Source: Craspedostauros australis
Lineage: Eukaryota; Bacillariophyta; Bacillariophyceae; Mastogloiales; Achnanthaceae
DNA: 64,000 nucleotides
NCBI GenBank assembly: GCA_026770025.1
Contig: JAMXDE010000026.1
Span: 186,001-250,000 of the forward strand
Direction of reading: 5' to 3'
Of this stretch, positions 27,908 to 40,389 are shown piece by piece (the stretch's first letter is position 1; every line of letters begins with the position of its first letter). A program made the position numbers and the translations under genes. The notes under the pieces were generated by a model that was not told the origin of the DNA, did no database searches, and saw only the letters and a program-made list of their open reading frames with translations.

Positions 27908-29115
27908 TCACGTGAGTGTTGCGTCAGGTGATGTCTGCGGAACGAAGCCCGCGCTGCGTTTTGACCGTGCAACATCGAAACGTTCGCCGATGTAGCCGTT
28001 GTAGCCAAAGGTTCCAGTGTTCTTGCGTGGCATCCTCGCTTCCTCCAGCACGTCCTGCTCTTGCTCCTGTATTACGTTGTGCGCAAAGGAGAATGTCAAC
28101 GCAGCAAAGCCAGCATACAGCAACGTGAGGAAGACGCACATGATTGAGAACGCTATTGATGATCGGTCGGCTCTGGCGTAGCTGCTGCTACCCCCATCGC
28201 CGTTGCCCCGATCTTCACCTTCTCGGAAGTCTCGGACCTGATCCATGACGCGGGTGCGAACAATTGAAGTTGTTTTAGTAGTTGCAGTGAATTGATGTGG
28301 AGCGGAGTGAACATGATGCAGAGTATGGCAGAGCAGAAAAAGCAAAGGATTGAAAGAGACAGTGAGAACATGAAAAGTGCGATCGCTGATCTGCTGTTGT
28401 GGGTGTGCGCATGTGGCTGGGACGAGAGGAAAATGAACCGTCTGTGGTGTTCAGACCAGTTCTACCAATATTCCGCACAAAATGGTGGATAGAAGCAGGC
28501 ATGTAGCCATCGTTGTGCAGAGGAATACCAGTTCCTCCAGATACACTCGTTCTTTCCGCCACAGCAATGACAACTCCGCAACAGCGATGCCTCTCTGAGA
28601 TTGGCTCGGCACCTCCGCATCTCGCTTCTTTTCACACTCCTCGTTGACCCCCGTACCTCAAATTCTCCGAACAAGACGGAGCAGATCAACGTGAGATTGC
28701 CAAACATGATCAACGCCCCGATGAAGGACCCCAGTCCCAAGGGCGTCGTTCGGTGCACGTTGCTGGAGCAGCAGGTGTAGTACTGTCCCGTTGGGCTCTG
28801 CCATCCCAAGACCACAGTGCCGAATATCGAAAGCAGCAGGGACAGAACGAAGGTCCATAGGGCCGCAAAGGCCAACGCTCTGGATGTGACGACCAGCTCG
28901 GGCTGGTACTCGTAGTTGTCCTGACTGTTGTTCTCGTCCTGATCGTTGTTGTAATTGTAGTTGTTCTGATTGCTGTCGTCGTCATTGGCTGATGAAGTGG
29001 CATAGACCAAGGCCGAGAAGAACGATATCCACGTGAGTAGTATCACGAGAGACCATAGCGACGCCAACAGGCCTCGTGTGGACGATATTGTCTGTCCGCA
29101 AAGTGAAGCTGCCAT
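27908..29115 (-). CDS. Four-helix membrane protein of unknown function
   Basis: Two exons read downward, 29115-28657 and 28237-27908, with donor GTACGG and acceptor CAG between codons, give 262 residues. Four hydrophobic helices are clear: about residues 16-40 (LASLWSLVILLTWISFFSAL), about 80-105 (FAALWTFVLSLLLSIFGTVV), about 128-150 (FIGALIMFGNLTLICSVLFG) and, in exon 2, AFSIMCVFLTLLYAGFAAL. The loop between helices 1 and 2 is Asn/Asp/Tyr-rich. The loop after helix 2 holds TGQYYTCC and leads to LGLGSFIGALIMF. The topology recalls tetraspan families, but the CCG signature of tetraspanins is absent. The GEFEVR string at the exon junction and LGSFIGxLxMFxNL resemble stramenopile-restricted uncharacterised proteins. 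The function is unknown. Neither exon alone gives a sensible four-helix protein, which supports the splice. Confidence 0.75.
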
Positions 29116-30306
29116 GCTGATGGTCGATGGGACGTTCTACAGAGAAAGTGGGCGTCTGGGTTACTTCTTCTTGATTGTTGGAGTCTGTGGTGTTCTCCGG
29201 GCATTCAACTGGATCGCCTGTTCGTCCCTTGGGTTCAGTCCTTTGCTCCTTGGCTCCTTTGCTCTCTGACCCTTGCCTTTCGTCTTCTTTGTTCGCACTC
29301 GGAAGTTGGGAATCGGCGTGTGATTTGGTCGTTGTCTGCGTTATTCTTGGGAGGTTCTCGCGTGATTCTTGCTCAAGCTCTCGACGGCAATTCGCTCTGT
29401 TGCTCTTGCTGTTGTTGCTGCTGCTGTGAATGGTGTTGTTGTTGATGAGGTCTGCGATGGCTGATGTGCACGCTGTTGCAGATGGATGTGTTGGTGCAGA
29501 TGCAGATGTCGGAGAAGGTGTGGAGATGGATGATGGTAGAGTGCGCTTCTGGCGTCTGTCAGGTTCCATTGTGTTGCGTTGTGAAGTGCCAAGATGATAA
29601 CGGTGTCTTCCTTTTTGCTCGTCCCATTCGCCTCTGCGTTGCCTGCACATGTTCCAGCGGTTGTGTTGCTCCGCTCGCGCTCCATCCCTGTTGTGTTCGT
29701 TGATGTTACAAGCGCCATGCCACCATCGTGATCAACACACGCTCGTTATTTTCAGGTTGTGAAAGACAACACAGCTTCATTACAATTTATTCATATATGC
29801 ATACAAATAAGTTGGCTGTTGGCAAGTCACGACTGCTTCCGAAGATGACCGTTAAATCCGTGGCGGCACGAAACTGTCCCGCTCACAAAATCTGGCTCAC
29901 GGACAAAATCGCGAGGCAATCAGAATCAGCCCAAAAAGAGCATTTGGTGTGCGCAGAGTACTCGCGAACAACTGCACCCATGGTGGTTGCAACTGTGATT
30001 GCGTTAGTGATTGCGTGGGAGTACTATACTCTCTGGAGAGTTGTGGAAGAAGCAGGAGGAGTTGCCACAAATCACAGGTTCACAAAGAGTATAGTGCTGT
30101 GAACTCTGAAGGCGTGTAGAGGAGAGCAGTGTGTCAAGGACAGGCTGAGGTGGTGGACGTTGAATAGAGCTGTAGTAGGTACTGTAGATTAGTCGTACAT
30201 GGGTTATCTCTGCTTCTTGTTGCCTTCTCGCGCTAGTAGACTACTCTGTACATGATCAATCCCACCATCTACGAGTATCAGCCCAACAACTTGCTCGAGC
30301 TTAATC
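29116..30306. other. Intergenic region, tandem minus-strand genes
   Basis: This 1.2-kb region lies between the start of the four-helix protein and the stop of the CtpA-like protease. TTG/CTG-rich DNA at about 29395-29440 reads CAA/CAG on the minus strand, as in the leaders of this window. A 222-codon minus-strand frame (28982-29650) overlaps the coding exon in another frame and has leader-like composition, so it is not called. GAGTAC motifs begin at 29956 and 30019. Confidence 0.5.
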
Positions 30307-33243
30307 TCAAAACTGCATCGTGACCTTGGCTCCGTTCGTGCTTTCGTCGGCGTTCTGCTTGGATGATGCGAGTTGCGTCTCACCTGGGGACTGCGCGAGA
30401 GGCGCATCCTGATCTCGCTGGTTACCTTTGGCAAGCACCTTCTCGAATCCATTGTCCGTCTTCAGCAGCTTCACCGTTTCCTGCACCTGCTGATCGGTCT
30501 TCAGGTCGCGCTCCAGCAGCATGCTCTCGGGCAGGTACCTTGCCAGGATGCTGTTGGCGATGTCCTCCTTGATGTCCTTGCTGTACTTCCCAAAGTCGCG
30601 TTGGATCTCCTCCACGATGTACCTTTGCAACCGCTCCACCTCGCGTTCTGAAGACTTGTACTCGCTCTGCTCCAGGATGGTCTTCAGCTTGTCCAAAGGC
30701 CCCGAGTACAACGCCTCGAGCTTGATCTCGCCCTTCTGCTGCTTGCTGGCCACGAACCGTTGGAACTCATCGTACATTCGGTCGTCGACCTCGAAGTTTT
30801 GCGTCAGCTCGTTCTGGCGGCTCCACTGCGAGGCGAACTCGCTGAATGCATCCGAACCAAGCAGCGTGACTTCGAGGGCCGATGCCTTGGGTGCTTCGAC
30901 CTTGTAATCGGCCTCGATTCCACCACCATCGCGCACGGCTCTACCGGCCGTGGTGTAGAACACCTGCCGGTCCTTATCCTCCACCTTCTTGGCCTTGTAC
31001 TTGCCGTTGTCCTCGGACTTGAGACCTCCACCCTCCGTGTAGGTCACGCCCTGGATGCAACGACCGGATGGCGTGTAGTACTTGGCGACGGTGAACTTGA
31101 GAGCCGTGTCGAACGGCAATTCCTCCACGTTCTGCACGAGGCCTTTGCCGAAGGTCCGGTCACTGCCGACGATGATGCCGGCGTCCAGATCTTGCACTGC
31201 GCCCGACACGATCTCTGCGGCGCTGGCGGTTCCGCCGTTCACGAGAACAGCCAGCTTCGTGCGTGGATCGAGGATGGGATCAGCGCGGCTCTTGTAGAGG
31301 AGACCGGGGAATCCACGTCCCTTCGCCGACACGATCTCGCTGCCCTTGGGCACGAGGAGAGAGGAAACATCGACGGCTGATGTGAGCAGACCTCCCGGAT
31401 TGCCACGCAGATCCAGAATCAGACTCTGCAGCGGCAGTTCCCCATTCGTCGCGTCCGCCACAGCCCCCTCCAGTGCGAAGATGGCCTGTCGCACTTCCGC
31501 CCCGGCATTGGCAGCAAAGCCAGACAACCGGATGTACCCGATGCCATCGGAAGGCTTGCCCACCAGGGTGGCTAATTTGACGTCGCGTAGGCGCACGATG
31601 GTGCGTGGCATCGTCACCTCCTGCACGCCCTTGACGCCTTCTCGTTCGAACTTGATGGAGACCATCGTGTTGGGCTCACCGCGCAGCAGATTGCGAACAT
31701 CTTCCACCGAGGTTCCCGTCACAATCGGCGTGCCATCGATGGAAACGAGACGATCGCCGACGCGCATGCCGTAATCAAAGGCGTATCCTTCAAACGCCGA
31801 CACGACACGAATGCCTTTCTGGACCGTACGTCGAATTCGCTTGTCTTCTTCTGCGTCCAATTTGTTCGTTGTTGACTTGCTGTCATCGCCCAGGCTGTCA
31901 GCAGAGATGGTGGTGAAATCATCTGCCGCAGAATCGTCATTGCCATTCGTTGCATCACCTGTTGACGGCATATCTTGTGCAATCGGAACACCGTCCTGCT
32001 CCTTTTCCTCCTGGTCTGCCTGCCGCTGCTGCTGCGCCAATTTGGGATCGCCGTATTTGTCCTTGTACTTGGTGAGGTCGTTGGGAGTGGCACCGGAGAT
32101 GACCAATCCCACCCCGCCGTATCTGCCCTGAATGCCTTCGGTGAGCTGCTGGGCATCCTCCTTGGTCTCAAACTCCGTGTATGGATCCAGCGACCGCAAC
32201 ATGGCCGAGATGCCCGTCTCGAAGAGCCTGTTCGTGTCCACTGGATCGACGTATCCCGTTTCCAAATCCGCCAGAATGGTCTCAAATAGCGCGACGGGCT
32301 GCGACAGCGACTCGAGGCTGGTGTAGATGGGTACGAAGATTGCCGAGAAGGCGAAGACGACACCGCAACCGAAGCTGAGCACCATGATTTTGAGGCTGGG
32401 GAAGAAGTTGGTGAATCGGATGAAGAGGTTGGAGAGGAAGTCGATGACGGGCTGCGGGATGCGTTCCATGATGGATGCGACGACGGAGTCTTTCCATTCT
32501 GCCAGACGGCTCGGCTTTGACTTCGTTTGTTCATTCTCGGTGCCGTCATCCTTCTTTGCTTGCAGCAGAGTGCTTTTGCTGCGCGATTGCAATTGCAATT
32601 GTCCTGCGGCAGGTGCATCTGACGAAACGAAGCCACCATTTCTGTAGCTACGTTTGCGGTTGGGAGATGAAAATCCGACCTTGCGCAATCTGCGATGGCA
32701 AGGCAGGTGATAGTGTGGGTGATGTGTTGGGCAAGTGTCAGGAATGGAGTCGTTTGATAGTGGCCGTACCGCAGTTGCAAAGAGAGTCGAGAGAGGTGTA
32801 GTGCAAGAGAATGGGTTGGATTATGTGAGCATTCGAAGGACGCATCATTGCGACAGTTGGATGACGACATGCTGTGCCCAGTCATTGCTTCATAGAAGCA
32901 CTCCGCAGCATCCCAAGCATGCATTCCCTCATGGAAGAGTGCAATAAAGCAGAGTACTCTCGTCATGTGTTGTTGAGTATGGAACTCACATATCGCGTTG
33001 GAAGCGATCGCGCTTCCGCGGACGTTCCGCTCCAGATCCTTCATCGGCGGACGTCAGTCCATCTCGCACCGCAAAATGGATGGATCTTTGATTCTGCCGC
33101 AAGGCGAAGATGTCAGGCATGGAAGACGAGGATGCTGGTTGCTTTGGCGTGTTGGCGATGAACCCGCTGGGTGTCGGATGGACAAAACCATGCGACATCG
33201 TCGCAGATCCAACGAGGATCCATGCTGCCGGAGCGATCCTCAT
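30307..33243 (-). CDS. C-terminal processing protease (CtpA/S41 family), probably plastid-targeted
   Basis: Two exons read downward, 33243-32990 and 32689-30307, joined inside an Ile codon (AT|A; donor GTGAGT, acceptor CAG), give 878 residues. Exon 2 alone has no ATG near its beginning. Exon 1 gives a hydrophobic signal-peptide-like start (MRIAPAAWILVGSATMSHGF) with a Phe just after the likely cleavage site and a Ser/Arg-rich region, like the bipartite presequences of secondary plastids. A membrane helix follows (VLSFGCGVVFAFSAIFVPI). The PDZ domain is interrupted by an acidic insert after YGGVGLVISGA and resumes at IRVVSAFEGYAFDYGMRVGD. The S41 core has GGTASAAEIVSGAVQD with S574 as nucleophile and TFGKG with K600 as base. 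CtpA matures photosystem II D1 protein in the thylakoid lumen; the family also has other roles. A Lys/Glu-rich helical C-terminal extension is present. Confidence 0.87.
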
Positions 33244-35030
33244 GTTGGTTCGCTATTCTGATGATGATATGCCGTTGGTGATGCTTGATGATGCTTGATG
33301 ATGTTTGCTCAACTTTGCTTCGATTGAATTGGCTTCACGTTGGTCAGAGATAGGATTGTGTTGAGATTGTGATGTGATGGCAGTGATGTGATGTGAGACT
33401 GCACGCGGATGCAACAAGGATATTGTTCTTAGTTCTTGCGCCTCTCCGCACTCCTCTGCTTGTGTTGTCTCTCTTTCCTCCTGCTTCCGAAAATCAATTC
33501 GAAGAGAGGTGATTTGTTCTCGCTTGCAGAACATTCCGCTCCCCATCTTCCTTTTGGTTGGATCCTTTCTGACACGCGCAGCATCGCAGCTGGTGGTTCT
33601 GTGGCGGTCATCGCTGTCGATCCCACCGCCGACATGGCCATCGTCATCACCAACTTCTCCTTTTGCCATGGTGCCATGGTGATGTTCGATGTGATCCGTG
33701 TTGGTGACTGACGCAGTCATCACGTTGTCGCAATACATGACGTCATCATTCCCGTATGCCGCTCAGTCAAGAGCGCGATTGAATCATCCGTGAATGGAAT
33801 GTGTTTCGCGTACTGAAGAAATGGCATGGACTGTTGATGCGGCGCGCTCTGGATGCGACACGATTCAACCAATCATGCTTTCCCAAAACACGACCTGCCA
33901 TGTCCCTACTCGGGACTTTATCACTCGATGTGTCACGCACGAATCTGCGTGGAAGGGAATCCGCAATAAGACATGCGCAAGACAACGCTGCGACACGTTG
34001 TCCGCAGCATCGCAAAGCACCAAAGACATCTCGAAACCATTCCGTCTTTTTTCACTGTTGTGCGTGTGTGTGTGAGAAGGAGCACCTGCACGCAAGGCAG
34101 CGACAGCGTGCGCGTTGGCAAAGTGCCAGAACTCGCCGCTGTTTGCGTCCGCGGTTGTTCATTTGTGTGTGTGGAGTTGGGAACAGAGCGGTTGTGACAA
34201 GAACACAAGGGAAAGAAGGAGGAATCTCCCAAGGGGACAACGCGCGGAAAGGAGTCCTCTTGGATTGTTTCGTACATACTCCGACAAAGCTCATACCCAT
34301 TGGTCCTCTTATGACCATACATCATCCCATCGCATTGCAAACATCGTCGACATCCAATACTGTACCCCAGAGTGATCACAACCAAGGCAGTCGGTGTTGC
34401 GGAGACAAGCACATTGGCGGCAATAGCGAATACAGCAGAGTGCAGCCAAGAAGCAAAAGAGGCAAGAAGAAGAAGCAAAGCAGCTCCGATCTCAGACCGA
34501 AGCGGAAGCAAGAGAAGTCGGATTCCTGGATTGGAAGCGGACCTCAGCCAAGTGAGTGCATCGCATTACTTTCCACCTCAGCACAATCACAGGAGATAGT
34601 GGGAAGCACAGCCAAGCGCAAGCCAAACCAGGCACAGAAACCATCGATACCACCAAGGCTACGACTGGTGCAGATAACAGGCAACAGGTAACCAAGAAGG
34701 GGCGGAATACCGACGTGGCAAACCCACACAAGTGTAGAGGGGAAACGGCATTGCGTCTGCCTGCCTTCATCCAACAAGAGACATAGCAGTGACCTGCCAC
34801 CTGACAACAGGACTCCACTCGACCATACGCACTCTGCATTCCAATAGCAAGCAGCAATCACAATCCACACACGCAACCAACAACCAACCAACAGCAACTC
34901 ACTCCACACACACAGACACATAAACTAACAGAGAGAGACAGACAGAGAGAGACACACACAGATTCAAGGAGACCAGAGCAAGAGAGTGAGAAAGAAAGAG
35001 AGAAAGAAGTGCAAAGCAACCAGAACCACC
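33244..35030. other. Divergent intergenic region
   Basis: Nearly 1.8 kb lies between the CtpA-like gene (-) and the PIP kinase (+). A 296-codon plus-strand frame at 33801-34691 is Arg/Cys/Ser-rich without domains and is probably chance. The last 120 bases before the kinase start are purine- and CA-rich (for example AGAGAGACAGACAGAGAGAG near 34930), as expected of a leader. A GAGTACTC octamer lies inside the neighbouring CtpA intron at 32952. Confidence 0.5.
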
Positions 35031-38000
35031 ATGTCAACAGATCCATCGAGAGTTGTGGGAGAGCGTTCCGGCGGCGCGAGCGGTCTTTCCGGAGATGCCT
35101 TCAACCACCGCGACAATGACGCACTCTACGGAGACGATGCCATCCATTCGCAGGCGCATTCGCGCTCCCATGCGCACACGCACGCTCATGCCCACCCAAA
35201 CCACAATGCCACCCCAGCAACCAGCACCACCAGCAGCCATGCTGTAGAGGGCAATGACGTCTACCCGCGCATGGGAGCGCTGGGACTGGAGCTCGGCTAC
35301 CTCTCGCCGGAGCAGCGCCCCACGCACCTCCCCACCGACATCTTCGAGCAGTTCGATCCCCACATCGAGGAGGACACGGAGGCCGCCGAAGCCCTCAGGG
35401 CAAATGCCAACATCAAGGTCGGCAAGGTCAGCAAGATCGCCCGCAGCGTCAACATGCAGGCCGTGCCCCGCTTCGTCAAGAAGGTCACGGGCCGTGGCAA
35501 GAGCGGAACTGCGCGTGGAAAGCCGCCGCGCATTCCGCCAGGTCAGATCGCCACCCAGGATCCCGATTCGGAGATGTACATCGTCGAGGAAGAGGCGGAG
35601 GACGATGACGGCAGCGCAGATGAAGGAGACGGCTCCCTCGAAGGCAACGTCCACATCGGCATCAACAACGTCAACAGCAACAACAACAGCAGCCACAACA
35701 ACAACCTTCATGCGGAATACGATGTCCCCAGCGCTGTAATGCCCCCGCCCGACGAGCCGCTGCCGCAGGATGACCTCGTCACCCCGGTTTCCACGGCTAA
35801 CAATCGAAAGGTCGCCCCCGCTGCCGCAACAACCGACGTGCACCAGCCGCAGCAGCACTCGCAACCCCATCAGGCAACACAGTCTCTCAAGCCGCCACCG
35901 ATAGGCAGCGCAGCGGCCGTCGCGCCAGCCGAGGATGATGACAGGGGGCACAAGCGCCATCCCCAACAGAGCGATGACGCCAAGGATATTCCTGCCGACG
36001 TTTACAACGCCACCATGGAAGCAGGCAGGAAGTGTGAGTATTGGGTTGTGAATGAATGAATACATGAATGATCAGTGTCGATGAATGAATGGCTGTGGTG
36101 TTGCAGCAAATACCGTTGCGCTGCATCGTGATGAATTGCACGCCCTCCCTTGCGTCCGTCTCCAACCATCTCACCATCTTCTTCGCATTGCATTCATTCA
36201 TTCATTCATTTTCTCATTCATTGGTGTCCTAAATCCATTTCCACATTCACTCGTACATATTCCTGTTGACCTGTTTACATGCACCACTGCGACCATCACA
36301 ACACACCATGCAAAATGATCATCGTAGTTCTGGGAGCCGTGGACCCTCACAACCTCTTGACGTTGCAGCGCTGGCGTCGCAAGAAGAAGAACGGCGAAAA
36401 GAAGGACAGAAAGTCGTACGTCAAGGGCAAGGTTATTGACGGCAAGCACGAGCTCTACGCCTTGTCCATCGCCGTCATGCTGGGAGTCCGCACATCAATC
36501 GCCAAGACCAACAGCGCCATCACGGCAGCCGACGGACGCAGAACCCTCACTCCACAGGATTTCATGATGGAAGAAAAGTACGAATTCGCCCCCAAAGGAT
36601 CACCCACGACCCCGCCGCACAAGCTCAAGCACACCTTCAAATTCAAGGACTACGCTCCCATGGCATTCGCCTACGTCCGCCGCATGTTCGGTGTCAACGA
36701 ATTCGACTTCCTCCTCTCCGTCTGCGGCAATGCGAACTTTATCGAATTCATCTCCAACGCCAAGAGTGGCCAATTCTTCTTTTACTCCAGCGACGGAAAG
36801 TACATGATCAAGACCATGACCAACGCCGAGAGCAAATTCTTGCGAAGAAGTAAGTTCATATCTGTGTGTGCCGTGTGTGGCGCATTCTAACGCAATGCAC
36901 TGCATTGCATTGCATTGTCTTCTGCGCACCACCTTGCAAACTTCAAACTCTACACAAAAGCTCATGTGTTCTCCTCCACTGGCCACTCACTCACCCATGC
37001 CATGCCATTCACTGACGTCCAAAACAAACAAATTACAGTATTGCCGCACTATTTCCAGCACTGCACGAAGAACCCAAACACCTTGCTTCCAAAGTTCTAC
37101 GGAATGTACCGTGTCAAACTCTACCACCTCCGACGTAACGTCAAATTCGTCATCATGAACTCGGTGTACTACACGGACAAGTACCTCCAGACTTTTTATG
37201 ATTTGAAGGGATCTGTACTTGGTCGTGAAGCAAAGCCTGGGCAGGACGTCCTCAAAGACAATGACCTCAGAGCAAAGCTGCCGCAGGAGTCGTTGGCCAT
37301 GCACGCCGATGCTCGCAAGCGCTTGCGAGATCAGATCTCCAGCGATAGCAAATTCCTGCAGAGAATGCAGATCATGGACTACTCCCTCCTCGTCGGCATC
37401 CATCACATCCCACCCAAGCACAACGTGGCACCCGGCAGCATCGCCAAGACCGGATTCAGAATAAGAAAGCCGCAGAACCGCCGCAACAGCCGCAACGCGG
37501 ATCAGTCTTTGGCTGGTGGCAGTGGCAGCGGCATCCACCACAGGTCAGGCGAGCACCCAGATGACAGCAGCAACGCCAGCTCGCACGTCTCCGACCTCAA
37601 GGCGGAGCAGCTCAAATCGGACAGCAAGCTAGCTGACGCGCAGTCCGATTCGACGAAGAAGCTCATCCTGGATTTCCGTGATTCCACCATGAGCCCGTCC
37701 ACAGTGCGCGACACGATCGGTGGCATGCTCGATGAGGAGGATGACAACAGCTACCTTGACGGCGCCGAGCAGGGCAACCCCACCGGATACCATTCGGACG
37801 AAAACTTCGACGACATGGAGTTCAAGAAGGAGCACACCATCGAGCAGATCTTCTGGCCGTTCCACCGTCTCTTTGACATCAATGGACACAGGCGCATGGC
37901 CCCAAAATCGTGTTACCGCTGCAGCAACAGTCCCTGCACGTGCGAAGGACACGGGCAGTTGCTGAAGGCTTGGCAGATCCCTGAATTCGTCGCGCCGTTG

Positions 38001-38402
38001 TCAAACCGCAAGGACGGTGGATTCATGATGGACACAACCGGATTGGAGAAGCCCATGCATTTCAAGACACCCAACGGCATCCGACCCTACACAGGCAAGA
38101 TCTTCTACATGGGAATCATTGACATTCTGCAGCAGTACAACGTCCGCAAACGCGTTGAGACGAGCTACCGCAAGGTGGAGGGCTTCGAAGAGCCCAGTTG
38201 CGTGCGCCCCGATGATTACGCAGATCGATTCGTGCGGTTCTTTGATGAATTCTCGCAGCCCTGCGTCCCTCTCAGCGGCGGTGGTGCCGAGGGTGGCGAA
38301 AACACGGCGATTGAGTTGCAGGCATCTGGCAAACGCTCCGTTCACGTGTCGGTCCAATCCAAGACGGGCATGCACGCAGCCGCCTCGAAGAGGAGCAACT
38401 GA
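35031..38402 (+). CDS. Phosphatidylinositol phosphate kinase (PIP5K type)
   Basis: Three exons, 35031-36033, 36328-36849 and 37039-38402, give 962 residues. The first acceptor could instead lie a few codons downstream (the CAG at 36366 would break the frame); the second junction rebuilds the family string FLRRILPHYFQH exactly. The start is the ATG after CCACC. Residues 1-330 are disordered with a His-rich run (HSQAHSRSHAHTHAHAHPNH). The kinase contains DFLLSVCGNANFIEF, the ATP-binding lysine K496 (KYMIKTM), LLPKFYGMYRV, FYDLKGSVLGRE, MDYSLLVGIH (from residue 621) and MGIIDILQQYNVRKR (around 870). About 245 residues are inserted between the last two, including a Cys cluster C800-x2-C803-x4-C808-x-C810. 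The enzyme is expected to make PtdIns(4,5)P2 at membranes, with roles in actin and traffic. The MORN repeats of plant PIP5Ks are absent. Confidence 0.88.
36191..36210. repeat. (CATT)5 in intron 1 of the PIP kinase
   Basis: Five perfect CATT units, followed by a further CATTCATT after a short TTTCT interruption. The run lies wholly in the intron. Confidence 0.85.
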
Positions 38403-39939
38403 CAATTTGTCATCCATCCATCCATCCAACACGCGCGACGAAGGTTGCTGCGATACGCTGATGCAAGGCTGCGTGTGAGTGAACCATAAGCGGCACAAGG
38501 GGAAGGAGAACTATGCAGCACAGCACATCGCGGTGCAGTGCGATGCGGTGTGGAAGCAGTATCGGCTGCGGAGAGTAAGCGACTGATGCATGCCTCTCGT
38601 GACGGCTGCTACCTGTTGCTGACTGTTGGCTGCTGGCTGCTACCTGTTGGATGTTTGGATTGCACTGATGAAACGTGCAGTATCACAATCGACAGAGATA
38701 CCAATAGGAGTACGACTAGAAGAGTATAGCAAGTATAATATGACAGAACACTTCCTGACACGAGCCACGACGCTGCACTCTGCAAGCAGAGTACGAGTAT
38801 GCTGGAGGCATGCGGTTTCCTTCTGCTGGACGACCACTGTCGTCGTGCGGATCAAGGGATGGATGATCCTGCACGAGGGTGCTGTCCGTCATCGTGGAGC
38901 TGATACCAACCTCTGAACCCAAGCAGCAAAACAATCTGCTACTGTTTGCAGAACACTTGTTGGGATGTTGTTTCCTGGAACAGGGTGTGCTCGCAGCCTC
39001 GGAATCGCACACTGGGCAGAACGTCACGTAGGCTTTAGAGCAGTGTGGTATTATATTATAATACGATCGGTTGTCAGATCACCATCGCCGCAATTCTGAC
39101 GGCTCGTCGTCGTCATAGTTTATCAGGCTTGTTTCGTCGCAGACAAGAACACTCGTTGTGGATGGTCCGCAAATCGTGCCTGGCCTCCGACCGACCTTCG
39201 TCCGCGGTCTTGTTTGTCGTTGTCATGTTCAATCAAAGCGAGACACGATCGTGAACGACAGAGCCAATCGTGGGCAGCTCGCAACGCGAAGTCTCCTCTG
39301 TTTTTTGGGAAGTTGGTGTTGACGTTGGTGTTGACGTTGGTGTTGATGTTTTGATTCGGGTTGATGACGTGTGCATCAGCAACAGTGGGAGAAAGCGAAG
39401 AAGCCAAACACGCAGAATGGATCCTCTTTGTTGGGGCTTCTTTTACGATCTGTTCGCGTGTTGGTGGTGTCACCACAGCGCATCAGACAGCATCGCCACA
39501 CCAATCCACCAAAGATCACACAAAACGAAAATAAAGACCACCATCTGCGACCCTCACACCCAAAGAGTGTTGTGCCTGCCCAAAGTCACTCTCCCGTCTC
39601 CTTGCATCATCGTTGATTCCTTCCAATCTGCGTGGTTGTGAATGCGTGCGCGGTACTATTGCATTATCCAAGTTATTACACAAAATAGGCCAAGAAGAGA
39701 CAGCTTCAACAACATCATACCAAAGCACAACTGGCATTTGCATTTTCAAAGCCATCAACTGGACCTGTGATTGCACAAGAACGACACACAATCCAAGAGA
39801 GAAGGAGCAAGCAATCGAGAAGAGAGAAGCTGCCAAGGAATCGAGCCGGTTGAAGAATCAAGTGGCGCAATACAAACACAATACAAACACACCACCACCA
39901 CAGCAAGCCGAAGAATACTATACAATCGAGATCGCCACC
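38403..39939. other. Intergenic region, tandem plus-strand genes
   Basis: Contents seen: (CATC)n just after the kinase stop (38410-38428), a GAGTAC motif at 38789, an AT-rich imperfect palindrome near 39049-39065, a 12-nt tandem repeat at 39312-39347, and an A/C-rich leader from about 39700. No convincing gene. Confidence 0.5.
39312..39347. repeat. 12-nt tandem repeat
   Basis: Three copies of GTTGGTGTTGAC, the last ending in T. Confidence 0.85.
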
Positions 39940-40389
39940 ATGATGGAAGGAAGATCATCAACGCGCATGGGCGCATTCTTGGCGGCATGTCTGCTGGTGC
40001 TGGAGCTCGGCGCTGCCTCCGTGGCTCCCGCCAAGGTCAACCAACGTGAGTTCAGTTTGGTGTGCTCGTGCAGAGTGCGAGCAGAGTGATCTGCTCCATT
40101 GGCATACGGCCAACGCGCTTCGCAATGCGCGTACGTTTCTGCTTGGTCGACATGGGGGTTGCTGCCTTCTTCATTTGCGGAGACAGCTGAGTTGCGGAAA
40201 TTGCAATGGTGAAGGAAGACGAAGAAGAACCCCGACAAGGAAGATGGACTTGCCGCTTGCAAATCCGATAACCTCAACAGCGACCAACGGAGCAAAACTC
40301 AGGTGAACCCGAAGCAGCGCCAAACAGCCCAGGCGACATCGCGCCTCTTCGGGTTCGATGAGAAGGTCGCTCCATGCGGCAACTGGTGA
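39940..40389 (+). CDS. Putative small secreted protein, exon structure unresolved
   Basis: An ATG preceded by GCCACC opens MMEGRSSTRMGAFLAACLLV followed by LELGAASVAPAK, a good signal peptide with a likely cleavage after an Ala. After KVNQ the frame reaches a consensus donor (C|GTGAGTTCAG, intron from 40046). Downstream two reading possibilities exist: a GAG acceptor near 40192 gives a short acidic/basic tail stopping near 40272 (about 60 residues in all); or a longer frame from about 40213 to 40389 (DKEDGLAACKSDN...FGFDEKVAPCGNW) would need a weaker donor inside the AAG-GTC string at 40035. The span given covers both. Signal peptide and leader are seen directly; the mature protein is not settled and no family is recognised. 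It may be too short to be functional. Confidence 0.4.

Noticed and set aside
28982-29650. 222-codon minus-strand frame upstream of the four-helix protein
   Set aside because: It overlaps the start of a well supported coding exon in a different frame, and its Ser/Asn/Gln/Arg-rich product has no domain; it fits 5' leader composition.
33801-34691. 296-codon plus-strand frame between CtpA and the PIP kinase
   Set aside because: Arg/Ser/Cys-rich product without any motif, ending 340 bases before a gene with its own leader; likely chance in GC-rich DNA.
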